The notes: generated by a model from the letters alone, not told the origin. Positions 18,404 to 27,594 are shown, counted from the first letter of the stretch. The stretch: 64,000 nucleotides of DNA from Actinomycetaceae bacterium (GCA_030532515.1 JAUNKY010000008.1:1-64000); one strand, 5' to 3'. A program made the numbers and translations.

Positions 18404-18772
18404 ATGAGCGAAGCCCGCATTAACCTGGGTTTAAGAGACGTAAATGCACCGGGTAAGAAACCTGGTAGCGGCTGTGGATGTGGTCGCCACGGCGGAGGGG
18501 CAGCCGGCGATGACGCGGTTACCGCTGCTTCTGTACCAGCTGTGGGCGGACACGCAGGCTGCGGGTGTGGAGGAAAACGACGCCAACAGCAGGCTCACCA
18601 GCCGGTTTCTGAATTGCGTGCTGAGGCGGTTGCTGATGCTGCTCGTGTGGCGGCGCAGCTGGGAGTTGAACTGGCTGAAATTGCTAAGATGAACGGTTTG
18701 ATTGAACAGGGGCTAGCAGCTGGCCTGCAAGTAACTGATAATCCTGCGCGTGCCACGGACCTGGACGACTGA
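18404..18772 (+). CDS. Small Cys/Gly-rich protein of unknown function coupled to ribF
   Basis: A 122-residue protein not recognised as a known family. The N-terminal half carries two Cys clusters, SGCGCGRHGG (about 22-31) and HAGCGCGGKR (about 50-59), six bases of Gly/His-rich sequence apart from other small residues. The arrangement could bind a metal such as zinc. The C-terminal half is a predicted helical segment (VADAARVAAQLGVELAEIAKMNG). The start follows a GGAAGGAAAG site, and the stop TGA overlaps the ribF ATG by one base, so it is co-translated with ribF. A real gene is supported by the ribosome site and coupling; the function is unknown. Confidence 0.72.
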   Translation: MSEARINLGLRDVNAPGKKPGSGCGCGRHGGGAAGDDAVTAASVPAVGGHAGCGCGGKRRQQQAHQPVSELRAEAVADAARVAAQLGVELAEIAKMNGLIEQGLAAGLQVTDNPARATDLDD

Positions 18773-19755
18773 TGCAGATTTGGCGCGGACTTGCAGAAGT
18801 TCCTGCAGCTCTTTCAAGCGTAGTTACGCTGGGGAACTTTGACGGAGTACATCGGGGACACCAGGAAGTTATTTCGCAGTGTGTAGCCTTAGCTAACCGG
18901 TTAGATGCCACTGCTGTAGCCATTACTTTTGACCCGCACCCGCTTTTGGTGCACCGTCCGGACGCTAACTTAGAACTGATTACTCCGTTAGAACAACGGT
19001 TAGAAACCCTGGCGGAAACTGGTTTGGCTGCTACCGCCGTATTGGATTACGTGGCCTCTTTATACCAGCTAACAGCCGAAGAATTCGTTACCCAAATCCT
19101 GCTGGACGTATTTCATCTTAAAGGCATTGTAGTGGGACAGGATTCGCGTTTTGGGGCGCAGAACTCTGGAAATGTTGAGACGCTACGGCAATTGGGAGAA
19201 AAATACGGTTTCGTAGTCGAAATTGTTAATGACCGAGTTGGTGACGCGGGCCGGCGTCTGTCTTCCACTTGGGCCAGAGAACTGCTGAGCGTAGGAAATG
19301 TGTCGGAAGCGGCGGAGGTTTTAGGACACCCTCATTTCATCGAAGGGATCGTGCAGCACGGTTTTAAACGTGGGCGCGAACTGGGATTTCCTACTGCTAA
19401 CTTAGATGACACCAGCGCTGGAATTATTCCCGCTGATGGTGTTTATGCGGGGTGGCTGCGCCTAGCCCAGCCAGATGCTGTCCGTCTGCCGGCTGCTATT
19501 TCAGTAGGAACTAACCCGCAGTTCTCAGGTAAGGAACGTACCGTAGAAGCCCATGTTCTGGGGCGGGCAGATCTGAATTTCTATGGCCAGGCCGTGGTAG
19601 TTGAATTTGTAGATCGCCTGCGCGGAATGCTGAAATTTGACTCTTTAGAGGGTCTGTTAGAGCAAATGGATGCGGATCTTATTGCGGCGGCAAAGATTTT
19701 GGGGGTTACCCCTACGACGCGGGTTGAGCCTGCTGCCGTAACTGCTGGTTTGTAA
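18772..19755 (+). CDS. ribF: Bifunctional riboflavin kinase/FAD synthetase
   Basis: RibF phosphorylates riboflavin to FMN and adenylates FMN to FAD. The N-terminal adenylyltransferase has LGNFDGVHRGHQEV (about 21-34) and a late SSTWARELLSVGNV segment. The C-terminal kinase domain has GRELGFPTANL and a downstream NPQFSGKERTVEAH stretch. The 327-residue length is normal. The ATG is coupled to the upstream Cys-rich gene through TGATG. Position after truB and before rpsO is standard in actinobacteria. Confidence 0.96.
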   Translation: MQIWRGLAEVPAALSSVVTLGNFDGVHRGHQEVISQCVALANRLDATAVAITFDPHPLLVHRPDANLELITPLEQRLETLAETGLAATAVLDYVASLYQLTAEEFVTQILLDVFHLKGIVVGQDSRFGAQNSGNVETLRQLGEKYGFVVEIVNDRVGDAGRRLSSTWARELLSVGNVSEAAEVLGHPHFIEGIVQHGFKRGRELGFPTANLDDTSAGIIPADGVYAGWLRLAQPDAVRLPAAISVGTNPQFSGKERTVEAHVLGRADLNFYGQAVVVEFVDRLRGMLKFDSLEGLLEQMDADLIAAAKILGVTPTTRVEPAAVTAGL

Positions 19756-19812
19756 AGTTAGGTTTGCATATTGCAAGGTGGCTAATATCACCTGGAATTT
19801 AAGGTTTGTTTG

Positions 19813-19826
19813 CCGCCCTCGGGAAA
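19813..19826 (+). repeat. Perfect copy of dispersed 14-mer CCGCCCTCGGGAAA
   Basis: Located in the ribF-rpsO gap, upstream of the rpsO leader and followed by ATAATCTGG. A similar ATAATCTGG lies near the copy at 56294. Confidence 0.85.
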
Positions 19827-19870
19827 ATAATCTGGCTACCCATGTTAGACTAGAACTTGCCGTATGTATC

Positions 19871-19920
19871 GGCCACGGAAATGTGATGCCCAAGAGAACA
19901 AGCCTTGGCGCTCCGTGCAA
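19871..19920 (+). promoter_or_regulatory. Structured rpsO 5' leader, candidate S15 autoregulatory element
   Basis: CACGGA (19874-19879) pairs with TCCGTG (19912-19917) around an inner CCAAG/CTTGG stem (19890-19894 with 19904-19908), just upstream of the rpsO ribosome site. rpsO leaders commonly bind S15 itself; here this is inferred from structure and position only. Confidence 0.4.
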
Positions 19921-19940
19921 CGAGTAGAAGGAGATCCGTA

Positions 19941-20210
19941 ATGGCTCTTGCAAAAGAAGTTAAAGACCAGATCATCAAAGAGTACGCAACTCACGAGGGC
20001 GACACCGGGTCCCCAGAAGTGCAGATCGCACTGCTCACCCAGCGTATCAAGGACCTGACCGAGCACTTCAAGATGCACAAGCACGACCACCACTCCCGTC
20101 GTGGTCTGATGCTGCTGGTAGGTCGTCGTCGCCGTCTGCTGGGTTACCTGGCTGACATCGACATCGAACGTTACCGTTCCTTGATTGCTCGCCTGGGCTT
20201 GCGTCGATAA
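19941..20210 (+). CDS. rpsO: Small ribosomal subunit protein uS15
   Basis: S15 binds the central domain of 16S rRNA. The 89-residue sequence is canonical: [44 protein letters not shown] and a basic C-terminus [10 protein letters not shown]. The ATG at 19941 follows AGAAGGAGAT and gives the family's normal N-terminus. Its codon choice is visibly biased, as expected for a highly expressed gene. Confidence 0.98.
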   Translation: MALAKEVKDQIIKEYATHEGDTGSPEVQIALLTQRIKDLTEHFKMHKHDHHSRRGLMLLVGRRRRLLGYLADIDIERYRSLIARLGLRR

Positions 20211-20221
20211 TCGTTTAGAGC

Positions 20222-20249
20222 GGCTCGGCTCCTTTACTGGAGTCGAGCC
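20222..20249 (+). terminator. Hairpin between rpsO and pnp
   Basis: GGCTCGGCTCC and GGAGTCGAGCC pair (10 of 11) around TTTACT. There is no strong T tract, so it may act as an RNA processing site or attenuator as well as a terminator. Confidence 0.5.
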
Positions 20250-20390
20250 ACTTCTGCGTTCAACAGTAAAAACTGACACAGGAGGCGCTTACCGCGGTCC
20301 TCGGTAGTGGCTTACGGAACATGGCTGTCCGTGGGTCTCAATCGAAGGCCGGCGCGCCCAGTGTCCCTCACAGAAATGGAGACTTCCAAA

Positions 20391-22769
20391 ATGATGGAAG
20401 GCGATGACATCACCGCAGCAGAAACCGTTATTGATAACGGTAAATTCGGTAAGCGCGTGATTCGCTTTGAAACCGGTCGCTTGGCACGCCAGGCTGCAGG
20501 TTCCGCAATGGCGTACCTGGATGACGAAACCGCCATCCTCTCTGCCACCACCGTAGGCAAGCACCCTAAGGACCAGTTCGACTTCTTCCCACTGACTGTT
20601 GACGTTGAAGAACGTCAATACGCAGCAGGTAAGATCCCAGGTTCTTTCTTCCGCCGTGAAGGCCGTCCAACCACTGAAGCTATCCTGGCTTGCCGTCTGA
20701 TGGACCGCCCACTGCGCCCCGCATTCGTAAAGGGCCTGCGTAACGAAGTTCAGGTGGTAGGTACGGTTCTGGCTATCCACCCAGACGATGCTTACGACGT
20801 ACTGGCAATTAACGCAGCTTCCATGTCCACTCAGATTGCCGGCCTGCCTTTCTCTGGCCCAATCGGTGGTACTCGTTTGGCTTTGATCGATGGTCAGTGG
20901 GTAGCATTCCCACGCTATTCTGAAATGGAACGTTCCACTTTCAACATTGTGGTTGCCGGTCGCGTAGTTGGCGACGACGTAGCCATCATGATGGTTGAAG
21001 CAGGTGGCGGCGACGACATGGTTGACCTGATGGCAGCCGGCGGCACTGTTCCAACTGAAGAAGTAGTAGCTGACGGTCTGGAAGCAGCTAAGCCAATCAT
21101 CCGCCAGCTGTGTGAAGCACAGTTGGAAGTTGCTAAGCACGCTTCTAAGGAAACCGCTGAATTCCCACTGTACTTCGACTACACCGACGAACAGTACGCC
21201 GCAGTTGAAAAAGCAGTAACTGCTGACCTATCTGAAGCAATCACCATTGCTGCCAAGCTGCCACGCGAAGACCGCATCGACGAAATTCAAGAAGCTATGC
21301 TGGAAGCATTGGCTGAAGAATTCCCAGAACAGGAAAAGGACCTCAAGGCTGCTTTCCGTTCGATTGAAAAGTCTTTGATCCGTAACCGCGTGCTGCGTGA
21401 AGGCGTACGTATCGATGGCCGTAAGCCAACCGATATTCGTTCCCTCTCTGCAGAGGTGGAAGTCCTGCCCCGCGTACACGGCTCCGCCCTGTTCCAGCGC
21501 GGTGAAACCCAGATTCTGGGCGTAACCACCCTGAACATGCTGAAGATGGAACAGCAGCTGGACAACCTGTCTCCAGTAACTGCAAAGCGCTACATGCACC
21601 AGTACAACTTCCCACCATTCTCAACCGGTGAAACCGGTCGTGTGGGTACTCCTAAGCGCCGCGAAATCGGTCACGGTGCCTTGGCTGAACGCGCTTTGGT
21701 TCCAGTTATTCCAGCTCGTGAAGACTTCCCATACGCTATCCGCCAGGTATCCGAAGCTTTGGGCTCTAACGGCTCTACCTCTATGGGTTCCGTTTGTGCA
21801 TCCACCCTGTCCCTGCTGCAGGCAGGTGTGCCATTGCGCGCTCCCGTCGCCGGCATCGCTATGGGTCTGATGACCGGTGAAGTTGACGGTGTGCAAAAGT
21901 CCGTTACCCTGACTGACATTCTGGGTATCGAAGATGGCTTCGGCGATATGGACTTCAAGGTAGCCGGTACCCGCGACTACATTACCGCTTTGCAGTTGGA
22001 CACCAAGTTGGATGGTATCGACTCTGAAGTTCTGGCTGGCGCTTTGGCACAGGCTCGTGATGCTCGTTTCGCTATCTTGGACCTGATCAACCAGGCGATT
22101 TCTGAACCAGACGAAATGTCGAAGCATGCTCCACGCATTATCACCGTACAGATCCCAGTCGACAAGATTGGTGAAGTAATCGGGCCTAAGGGCAAGATGA
22201 TCAACCAGATCCAGGAAGACACTGGCGCTGAACTGACCATCGAAGATGACGGCACCGTTTACATCGGCGCTGATAACGGTGAAGCAGCTGAGGCAGCTCG
22301 CGCAATGGTTAACGCTATTGCTAACCCACAGCTACCGGAAGTTGGCGAACGTTACGTTGGTACCGTAGTAAAGACCACCAACTTTGGCGCGTTCATTTCT
22401 TTGACCCCAGGTAAGGACGGTCTGCTGCACATCAGCCAGGTTCGTCGCCTGGTAGGTGGCAAGCGCATCGAATCTGTCGAAGACGTTTTGGGCGTGGGCC
22501 AGCAGGTTGAAGTTGAAATCGCAGAAATCGACGCGCGCGGCAAGCTCAGCCTGAACGCTGTTTTGACTGAAGAACAGTTGGCTGCTGAAGCTGCGGCAGC
22601 GGAAGCTGACGATTTCGGCGCTGAAGAAGAAGGCGAAGTTCGCGCTCGCCGTCCTCGCCGGGAACGTACTGAACGCCGCGAACGTGGGGAACGCACTGAG
22701 CGTCCACGCCGTCAGCGGACTCGTTCCCGCCGTACTTCTGATGAAGAAGCTGGCGAGTGCACTAACTGA
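20391..22769 (+). CDS. pnp: Polyribonucleotide nucleotidyltransferase (PNPase)
   Basis: PNPase is the 3'-5' phosphorolytic exoribonuclease of RNA turnover. Two RNase PH domains are present ([15 protein letters not shown] early; [13 protein letters not shown] in the second), followed by KH ([13 protein letters not shown]) and S1 ([13 protein letters not shown]) RNA-binding domains. The tail is strongly Arg/Glu-rich ([19 protein letters not shown]), a potential RNA- or protein-binding extension. The start at 20391 (MMEGDD) follows GGAG at nine bases; longer starts at 20376 and 20307 exist but lack conservation. About 792 residues from this start. Confidence 0.93.
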   Translation: MMEGDDITAAETVIDNGKFGKRVIRFETGRLARQAAGSAMAYLDDETAILSATTVGKHPKDQFDFFPLTVDVEERQYAAGKIPGSFFRREGRPTTEAILACRLMDRPLRPAFVKGLRNEVQVVGTVLAIHPDDAYDVLAINAASMSTQIAGLPFSGPIGGTRLALIDGQWVAFPRYSEMERSTFNIVVAGRVVGDDVAIMMVEAGGGDDMVDLMAAGGTVPTEEVVADGLEAAKPIIRQLCEAQLEVAKHASKETAEFPLYFDYTDEQYAAVEKAVTADLSEAITIAAKLPREDRIDEIQEAMLEALAEEFPEQEKDLKAAFRSIEKSLIRNRVLREGVRIDGRKPTDIRSLSAEVEVLPRVHGSALFQRGETQILGVTTLNMLKMEQQLDNLSPVTAKRYMHQYNFPPFSTGETGRVGTPKRREIGHGALAERALVPVIPAREDFPYAIRQVSEALGSNGSTSMGSVCASTLSLLQAGVPLRAPVAGIAMGLMTGEVDGVQKSVTLTDILGIEDGFGDMDFKVAGTRDYITALQLDTKLDGIDSEVLAGALAQARDARFAILDLINQAISEPDEMSKHAPRIITVQIPVDKIGEVIGPKGKMINQIQEDTGAELTIEDDGTVYIGADNGEAAEAARAMVNAIANPQLPEVGERYVGTVVKTTNFGAFISLTPGKDGLLHISQVRRLVGGKRIESVEDVLGVGQQVEVEIAEIDARGKLSLNAVLTEEQLAAEAAAAEADDFGAEEEGEVRARRPRRERTERRERGERTERPRRQRTRSRRTSDEEAGECTN

Positions 22770-22781
22770 ATAGTTAACTTT

Positions 22782-22811
22782 TGTGGGCGGTCTCTTTGGG
22801 GGCCGCCCACA
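22782..22811 (+). terminator. Terminator of pnp
   Basis: TGTGGGCGG and CCGCCCACA form the stem around TCTCTTTGGGGG, followed by GGTTTATTTCG. Confidence 0.8.
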
Positions 22812-22898
22812 GGTTTATTTCGTGTTCTTGGTACGGGGAAGAGAAGCAAGGCGCGTTTCCGGTACCGGACAACGGCAGTACCACAACGGCAAAACCGA

Positions 22899-23055
22899 AA
22901 CTCGTATCAAAGTTAGATTTTGATACGAGTTATCCCTATTTTTACCCCCTAAATACCGCAAACTCGTATCAAAGTTGGATTCTGATACGAGTTATCCCTA
23001 TTTTTACCCCTTAAATGCCGCAAACTCGTATCAAAGTTAGATTTTGATACGAGTT
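22899..23055. repeat. Triplicate palindrome array 3 (62-bp period)
   Basis: Three copies of a perfect 11-bp inverted repeat, AACTCGTATCA with TGATACGAGTT, start at 22899, 22961 and 23023, exactly 62 bp apart. Loops are 11 bases (AAGTTAGATTT or AAGTTGGATTC). The 29-base linkers read ATCCCTATTTTTACCCC then TAAAT(A/G)CCGCA. The arms are invariant while loop and linker bases vary. Confidence 0.93.
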
Positions 23056-23295
23056 ATCTAAATTTACTGGGTGCGCAGCCGGAAAGTTGGCCCAGTACCC
23101 GCACGATTTTCTTCCAGAGGGCGTTAAAAAACGATTTACGTATAAAACTGGCGGTAATATACGTAAATCGTTTAAAAATAGAATTTTGCAGTGAAATACC
23201 TTTTTACTTCAAAAAATACGTAAAACGCTGCGTGTAAAGCCGGAGCTAAAACAACTTAGTTGGCTGATTAGCGCGGCGCAAAGTGTTTTAGAAGA
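23056..23295. other. Intergenic region with a long inverted repeat
   Basis: Between array 3 and the rhodanese gene. It holds a variant of the dispersed motif at about 23112-23123 (TTCCAGAGGGCG), the 16-bp inverted repeat at 23129-23173 and a related half-site at 23216. No open reading frame of note was seen. Confidence 0.6.
23129..23173. repeat. Perfect 16-bp inverted repeat
   Basis: AAACGATTTACGTATA (23129-23144) and its exact complement TATACGTAAATCGTTT (23158-23173) flank a 13-base spacer. A related half-site, ATACGTAAAACG, lies at 23216-23227. It could be a terminator of the minus-strand rhodanese gene or a protein-binding site; it lacks a GC-rich stem. Confidence 0.85.
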
Positions 23296-23700
23296 CTACT
23301 TGACGATAGGCAAGTTTAGTTCCTGTGCAGCCTGTTCAAGTGCGCCCAGATTCGTAACATTGGTGAACCCGTTATCCGTCATGAACTGCGCTGCCTGAGT
23401 AGAGCGGTTGCCAGAGCGACAGTAAACCGCGTACTGCCCCTGCGGATCTAACTGTTGAATCTGGGAAGCGAAATCAGGGGAGTGAATGTCTATATTAACC
23501 GCGCCTTCAACGTGCCCGGCAGCGAACTCTTCCGGAGTACGCACGTCGATAATCTTCACAGCTTCATTGCGCTGGGTGGTGCCAGAAGCAGTCGAGTCTG
23601 GAGCCGAATTCGCAGAACCGGTTTGAGGTGCATTAGCACAAGCACCAAGAGCCAACGCTGCCACGGCAAAAAGGGTAAAAGCGCGAACGCGAATAGTCAT
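23296..23700 (-). CDS. Rhodanese-domain lipoprotein
   Basis: A 134-residue exported protein. The signal ends in a lipobox ALGAC with Cys at residue 21, followed by a Ser/Ala/Thr-rich spacer and a single rhodanese domain (IIDVRTPEEFAAGHVEGAVNI) with active-site loop YCRSGNRS. Rhodaneses of this type bind persulfide on the loop Cys; the substrate is unknown. The ATG at 23700 is preceded by TGAGGA; upstream starts at 23712 and 23727 would displace the signal peptide. Confidence 0.88.
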   Translation of the reverse strand: MTIRVRAFTLFAVAALALGACANAPQTGSANSAPDSTASGTTQRNEAVKIIDVRTPEEFAAGHVEGAVNIDIHSPDFASQIQQLDPQGQYAVYCRSGNRSTQAAQFMTDNGFTNVTNLGALEQAAQELNLPIVK

Positions 23701-23950
23701 AGAATCCTCATTCATAAATCGGGACAATCTTTTTGCCTATCATATCAAGTCAGTCTCAGTTTCGTTCATTAGCGCCAGCTGAAACCCCAGTTCTTAAGCA
23801 TGATCACACCCACGCGGCTAACGGGAAGAGTACCGCCTTGGCACTTGTAAAGAAATCTGTAACACCTACGACTCACCCCGAGTGCTCTAAAGTGCCCACA
23901 ATCAGGAATAATAGGCTATTTAACGCGTGACCAAGTAAACTAGCATATTG
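23701..23950. other. Divergent promoter region
   Basis: About 250 bp between the rhodanese gene and the M16 peptidase gene. Promoters for both are expected here. A short open frame exists but lacks a ribosome site and any recognisable product, so no gene is called. Confidence 0.45.
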
Positions 23951-25279
23951 ATGAATACTGTACTTGAACTTCCTTTAGTTGCTAGCAACGATCCATTGGC
24001 AACTATGACCTTGGCAGAGGGCGAATCTACCATCAAACGGTCTATCCTCCCCGGAGGGATCCGTGTACTCACTCACGAGATTCCCGCCCAACGCTCGGTG
24101 TCGATGTCCGTCTGGTGCCCGGTGGGATCACGCGATGAACACTTTGAATCCGCGGGTTCAACCCACTTTTTAGAACACCTCTTATTTAAGGGGACACGGA
24201 CGCGCTCTTCACAGGAAATCGCGAATGCATTCGATGAAGTTGGCGGAGAATCCAATGCCGGTACCACTAAGGAATATACTTATTATTGGGCGCGGATTCT
24301 AAAAGAAGACTTGCCTATGGCGGTGGAAGTACTGGCCGATATGGTTAGTTGCTCAGTCATTGACCCCGTGGAGTTTGAACGCGAACGCGGCGTTATTTTA
24401 GATGAATTGGCCATGGGGGCCGATGACCCCACGGACGTTGTACATGAAGCTTTTGCAAAAGCCGTCTTTGGTGAACACGCGTTAGGGCGGCCAATCGGGG
24501 GCGACAACGACACGATTAACGCAGCCTTGCGCGATAACGTTTACGACTACTATCAGGAACAATACCGTCCAGATACTTTAGTATTTGTCGCCGCCGGCGC
24601 CGTAAACCACACACAGTTATGTGAACTGGTTATGCAGGCTATGAACCGCTCAGGCTGGGAGCTTAACGCAGCTAAACTACCTTCTATTCCACGGATTGCG
24701 GCGGGGGAAACGCAGCTACCTACCTACGTCGAACGTGACATTGAAACAGTAAAATCAACTGAACAAGCTCACGTAGTAGTTGGTTGCCAAGGCATTAACG
24801 CTACCGATTCACGACGCCCTGCGATGAGTGTCCTTTTAGCGATCCTGGGTGGCTCCATGTCTTCTCGGCTTTTCCAAGAAGTCCGTGAAAAACGCGGATT
24901 AGCCTACACCACCTACGCTTTCGATTCGGCTTACACGGATGCTGGTTATTTCGGGATGTACGCGGGATGCGCTCCTAAACACTTGCATGAAGTAGAGGCT
25001 TTGATGCGAGCTGAGCTGGAAGATTTGGCAATGCACGGGCCAACTGCAACTGAGCTAACTCGTGTGAAAGGACAGTTACGCGGCGGGATTGCGTTGGGAA
25101 TGGAAGATTCGGCAGCGCGGATGTCCAGGTTGGGACGTTCAGAAATTGTCCAAGGGCGGTTTATGCCACTTGATTTAATGCTCACCCGCATTTTGGATAC
25201 CACTGGCGAGGAAGTTTCTGCCTTAGCGCAACAGCTTTTGGAACAGCCTTGGTGTCGATCGGTGGTGAAGCCACAGTGA
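23951..25279 (+). CDS. M16 family zinc metallopeptidase
   Basis: A pitrilysin/mitochondrial-processing-peptidase-like protease of 442 residues. The inverted zinc motif HxxEH is in STHFLEHLLFKGT, with the downstream RGVILDELA glutamate segment. The C-terminal half (EVREKRGLAYTTYAFDSAYTDAGYFG) is the non-catalytic M16 repeat. No signal peptide is present, so it is cytosolic. No clear ribosome site precedes the ATG, so a leaderless or near-leaderless mRNA is possible. Its stop overlaps the next gene by four bases. Confidence 0.92.
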   Translation: MNTVLELPLVASNDPLATMTLAEGESTIKRSILPGGIRVLTHEIPAQRSVSMSVWCPVGSRDEHFESAGSTHFLEHLLFKGTRTRSSQEIANAFDEVGGESNAGTTKEYTYYWARILKEDLPMAVEVLADMVSCSVIDPVEFERERGVILDELAMGADDPTDVVHEAFAKAVFGEHALGRPIGGDNDTINAALRDNVYDYYQEQYRPDTLVFVAAGAVNHTQLCELVMQAMNRSGWELNAAKLPSIPRIAAGETQLPTYVERDIETVKSTEQAHVVVGCQGINATDSRRPAMSVLLAILGGSMSSRLFQEVREKRGLAYTTYAFDSAYTDAGYFGMYAGCAPKHLHEVEALMRAELEDLAMHGPTATELTRVKGQLRGGIALGMEDSAARMSRLGRSEIVQGRFMPLDLMLTRILDTTGEEVSALAQQLLEQPWCRSVVKPQ

Positions 25280-25842
25280 CAGGGAAGCCACTTCAGTTAC
25301 AGGCAGATCGTTCAGTGCGCCCAGCAGTACTATCTGACGCGCCGTTTATTGCACAGATGCAAGCCGCCGGGCTAATTGCTTCTTTAGAAGCTTCATTAGT
25401 AGCTGAGCTGGATCCAGCTGTGCTAGCCAGCTTACAAGATCCTCGCGTTGAGCAAACTTGGCGTCAAACGCTCAGTGCTCCGGCGCAAGCTGATGTGGTG
25501 GTACTTACCGCTGTAGACGGAGCTACTGTCTGTGGGTTTGCCCTGGGGATTTTGGCGCCTGCGGATACCCAGCACTTAGAGTTATCAAAGCCGGGTGTGG
25601 AAATTGCCGCGTTAGAGATAGCGGCTGACCACAGGCGTGCGGGGCATGGCTCGCGTCTGTTAGCAGCCCTTAATGATTCATTCAAAGGACGCGCAGCGCA
25701 TATAAACACTTGGATTTGTCAGGCTGATGATGCGCGGATTCGGTTCTTCCAAGAAGCTGGATTCGCCCCCAGTGGGTTACAGCGAAAATTGGCAGTAGGG
25801 GAACAGACAGTAATTCAACATCTTTGGTGGGCACTGCTTTAA
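25276..25842 (+). CDS. GNAT family N-acetyltransferase
   Basis: A 188-residue acyl-CoA-dependent acetyltransferase. The fold's acetyl-CoA loop is seen as ALEIAADHRRAGHGSRLLAAL, followed by NTWICQADDARIRFFQEAGF, the usual second half. The GTG at 25276 overlaps the peptidase stop as GTGA and is the best start. It is co-transcribed with the M16 peptidase; the acceptor substrate is unknown. Confidence 0.88.
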   Translation: MTGKPLQLQADRSVRPAVLSDAPFIAQMQAAGLIASLEASLVAELDPAVLASLQDPRVEQTWRQTLSAPAQADVVVLTAVDGATVCGFALGILAPADTQHLELSKPGVEIAALEIAADHRRAGHGSRLLAALNDSFKGRAAHINTWICQADDARIRFFQEAGFAPSGLQRKLAVGEQTVIQHLWWALL

Positions 25843-25893
25843 CGGTAGGCACTTCAGTTACCCAAAATCAGTTCTACGTGGCACAATTGAAAT

Positions 25894-27594
25894 ATGATGC
25901 CTAATGTTTCGGAATTACCAGCTCCTCCTGCTTTACCTGCTGACACTCTTCGCGTAACCCCCTTGGGTGGTTTAGGTGATATTGGTCGCAACATGACGGT
26001 CTTTGAGATCAATGGGCAGCTTTTGATCGTGGACTGTGGCGTACTATTCCCACAGGAAAAACATCCGGGCGTTGACCTGATCCTCCCTGATTTCACAGCA
26101 ATCGAGGATCGTTTAGATGACGTAGTGGCTTTGATTCTGACTCACGGGCACGAAGACCATATTGGTGGCGTCCCTTACCTATTGAAACTTCGCAATGATA
26201 TTCCGATTTACTCATGTGAGCTAACCATTGCTTTCCTAGAGTCGAAGCTGGATGAGCATCGCCTGCAGAATACTAACTTGCATGTAGTTGCTGAAGGCGA
26301 TCGCATTAAACTGGGGAATTTTGACTGCGAATTTGTCTCAGTGACCCACTCAATTCCAGATGCAATGGCAATTTTTATTCGCACTGCTGCCGGTAATGCA
26401 CTGATTACCGGTGACTTTAAGATGGATCAGCTACCGCTTGACGGGCGTTTAACTGACTTGCGTTCTTTCGCTCGCTTCGGTGAAGAAGGAGTGGATCTTT
26501 TCCTAGTCGATTCAACGAATGCGGAAGTTCCTGGATTCGTTACTCCAGAGCGCGAAATTGGCCCAGTTTTAGATAACGTATTCCAGCAGTCTAAAGGACA
26601 GATCGTGGTGGCCTCATTTGCTTCCCACGTTCACCGCGTTCAACAGGTCTTCGACGCAGCTTTATTAACTGGGCGTAAAGTCGCTTTGATTGGCCGTTCA
26701 ATGGAACGGAATATGCGTATCGCTCACGATCTGGGATATTTGGATATTCCCGAAGACGTGATTGTTTCTGCCAAAGAAATCATGAACTTGCCAGAGAACC
26801 AGCGTGTTTTCATGGCCACTGGCTCACAGGGTGAACCAATGGCAGCCTTAGGGCGTATTGCCGCAGGGGAACATAAGTTTGTCAGCATCGGGGAAAACGA
26901 CACGGTCATTTTTGCCTCTTCACTTATCCCGGGCAACGAACACTCGGTGTACCGCGTCATCAATGGTTTAACGCTACTGGGCGCAAAAGTAGTGCACCAG
27001 GCTAATGCGAAAGTACACGTTTCCGGTCACGCTTCGGCTGGTGAGCTGATTTACTGCTACAACATTTTGCAACCAGAAAACGTAATGCCCATTCACGGCG
27101 AAGTAAGGCATTTGGTAGCCAACGGTAAGCTTGCAGAGCTAACTGGGGTTCCTAAACGCAATGTGATTTTGGCTTTAGACGGCATTAGTGTCGACCTATT
27201 CGATGGGGAAGCAACAATCGTGGGAGCTACCCCCTGTGACTACATTTATGTTGATGGCAAGTCGGTGGGGGACCTGTCTGAAGATGAGTTGGAAAGCCGT
27301 CGAGTCCTGGCATCAGAAGGTTTCATTAACCTCTATGCGGTGGTTGATTTTGAAAATCGTCAGGTGGTTTCTGGCCCAACGATTAAAGCTACTGGTATGG
27401 CTGAAGACGACGCGGTATTTGCTGACATCTATCCGGCAGTTGAAACTGCGCTGAAAGAATCGTTAGAAACTGAGCATCCGAACGAATACCGCAGCCAGCA
27501 AGCAATGCGCCGGGCGATCGGCGGTTGGGTAGCACGTAAACTACGGCGCCGCCCTATGATCGTTCCTTTGGTTGTAGCTAGCACCGACGTTTAA
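25894..27594 (+). CDS. rnj: Ribonuclease J
   Basis: RNase J is a metallo-beta-lactamase/beta-CASP nuclease with 5'-3' exo- and endonuclease activity. The zinc motif is THGHEDHIGG (about 86-95). Other family landmarks are VTHSIPDAMA, the ITGDFKMD segment, the beta-CASP ATGSQGEPMAAL and the VSGHASAGE motif. The 566-residue length is typical. The mRNA start may be leaderless because no ribosome site precedes the ATG-ATG pair at 25894. Confidence 0.95.
   Translation: MMPNVSELPAPPALPADTLRVTPLGGLGDIGRNMTVFEINGQLLIVDCGVLFPQEKHPGVDLILPDFTAIEDRLDDVVALILTHGHEDHIGGVPYLLKLRNDIPIYSCELTIAFLESKLDEHRLQNTNLHVVAEGDRIKLGNFDCEFVSVTHSIPDAMAIFIRTAAGNALITGDFKMDQLPLDGRLTDLRSFARFGEEGVDLFLVDSTNAEVPGFVTPEREIGPVLDNVFQQSKGQIVVASFASHVHRVQQVFDAALLTGRKVALIGRSMERNMRIAHDLGYLDIPEDVIVSAKEIMNLPENQRVFMATGSQGEPMAALGRIAAGEHKFVSIGENDTVIFASSLIPGNEHSVYRVINGLTLLGAKVVHQANAKVHVSGHASAGELIYCYNILQPENVMPIHGEVRHLVANGKLAELTGVPKRNVILALDGISVDLFDGEATIVGATPCDYIYVDGKSVGDLSEDELESRRVLASEGFINLYAVVDFENRQVVSGPTIKATGMAEDDAVFADIYPAVETALKESLETEHPNEYRSQQAMRRAIGGWVARKLRRRPMIVPLVVASTDV

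Noticed and set aside
22781..23014. An open frame within the array 3 repeats
   Set aside because: Its sequence is simply the translated palindrome units (repeated FDTSYPYFYPL-like residues).
4950..23055. Palindrome arrays as CRISPR
   Set aside because: The spacers within each array are near-identical, only three copies exist at each locus, and no cas genes are nearby. Tandem repeats explain them better.
23733..23930. A 65-residue open frame between the rhodanese and M16 genes
   Set aside because: No ribosome site and no recognisable family; it overlaps a divergent promoter region and has a low-complexity look.
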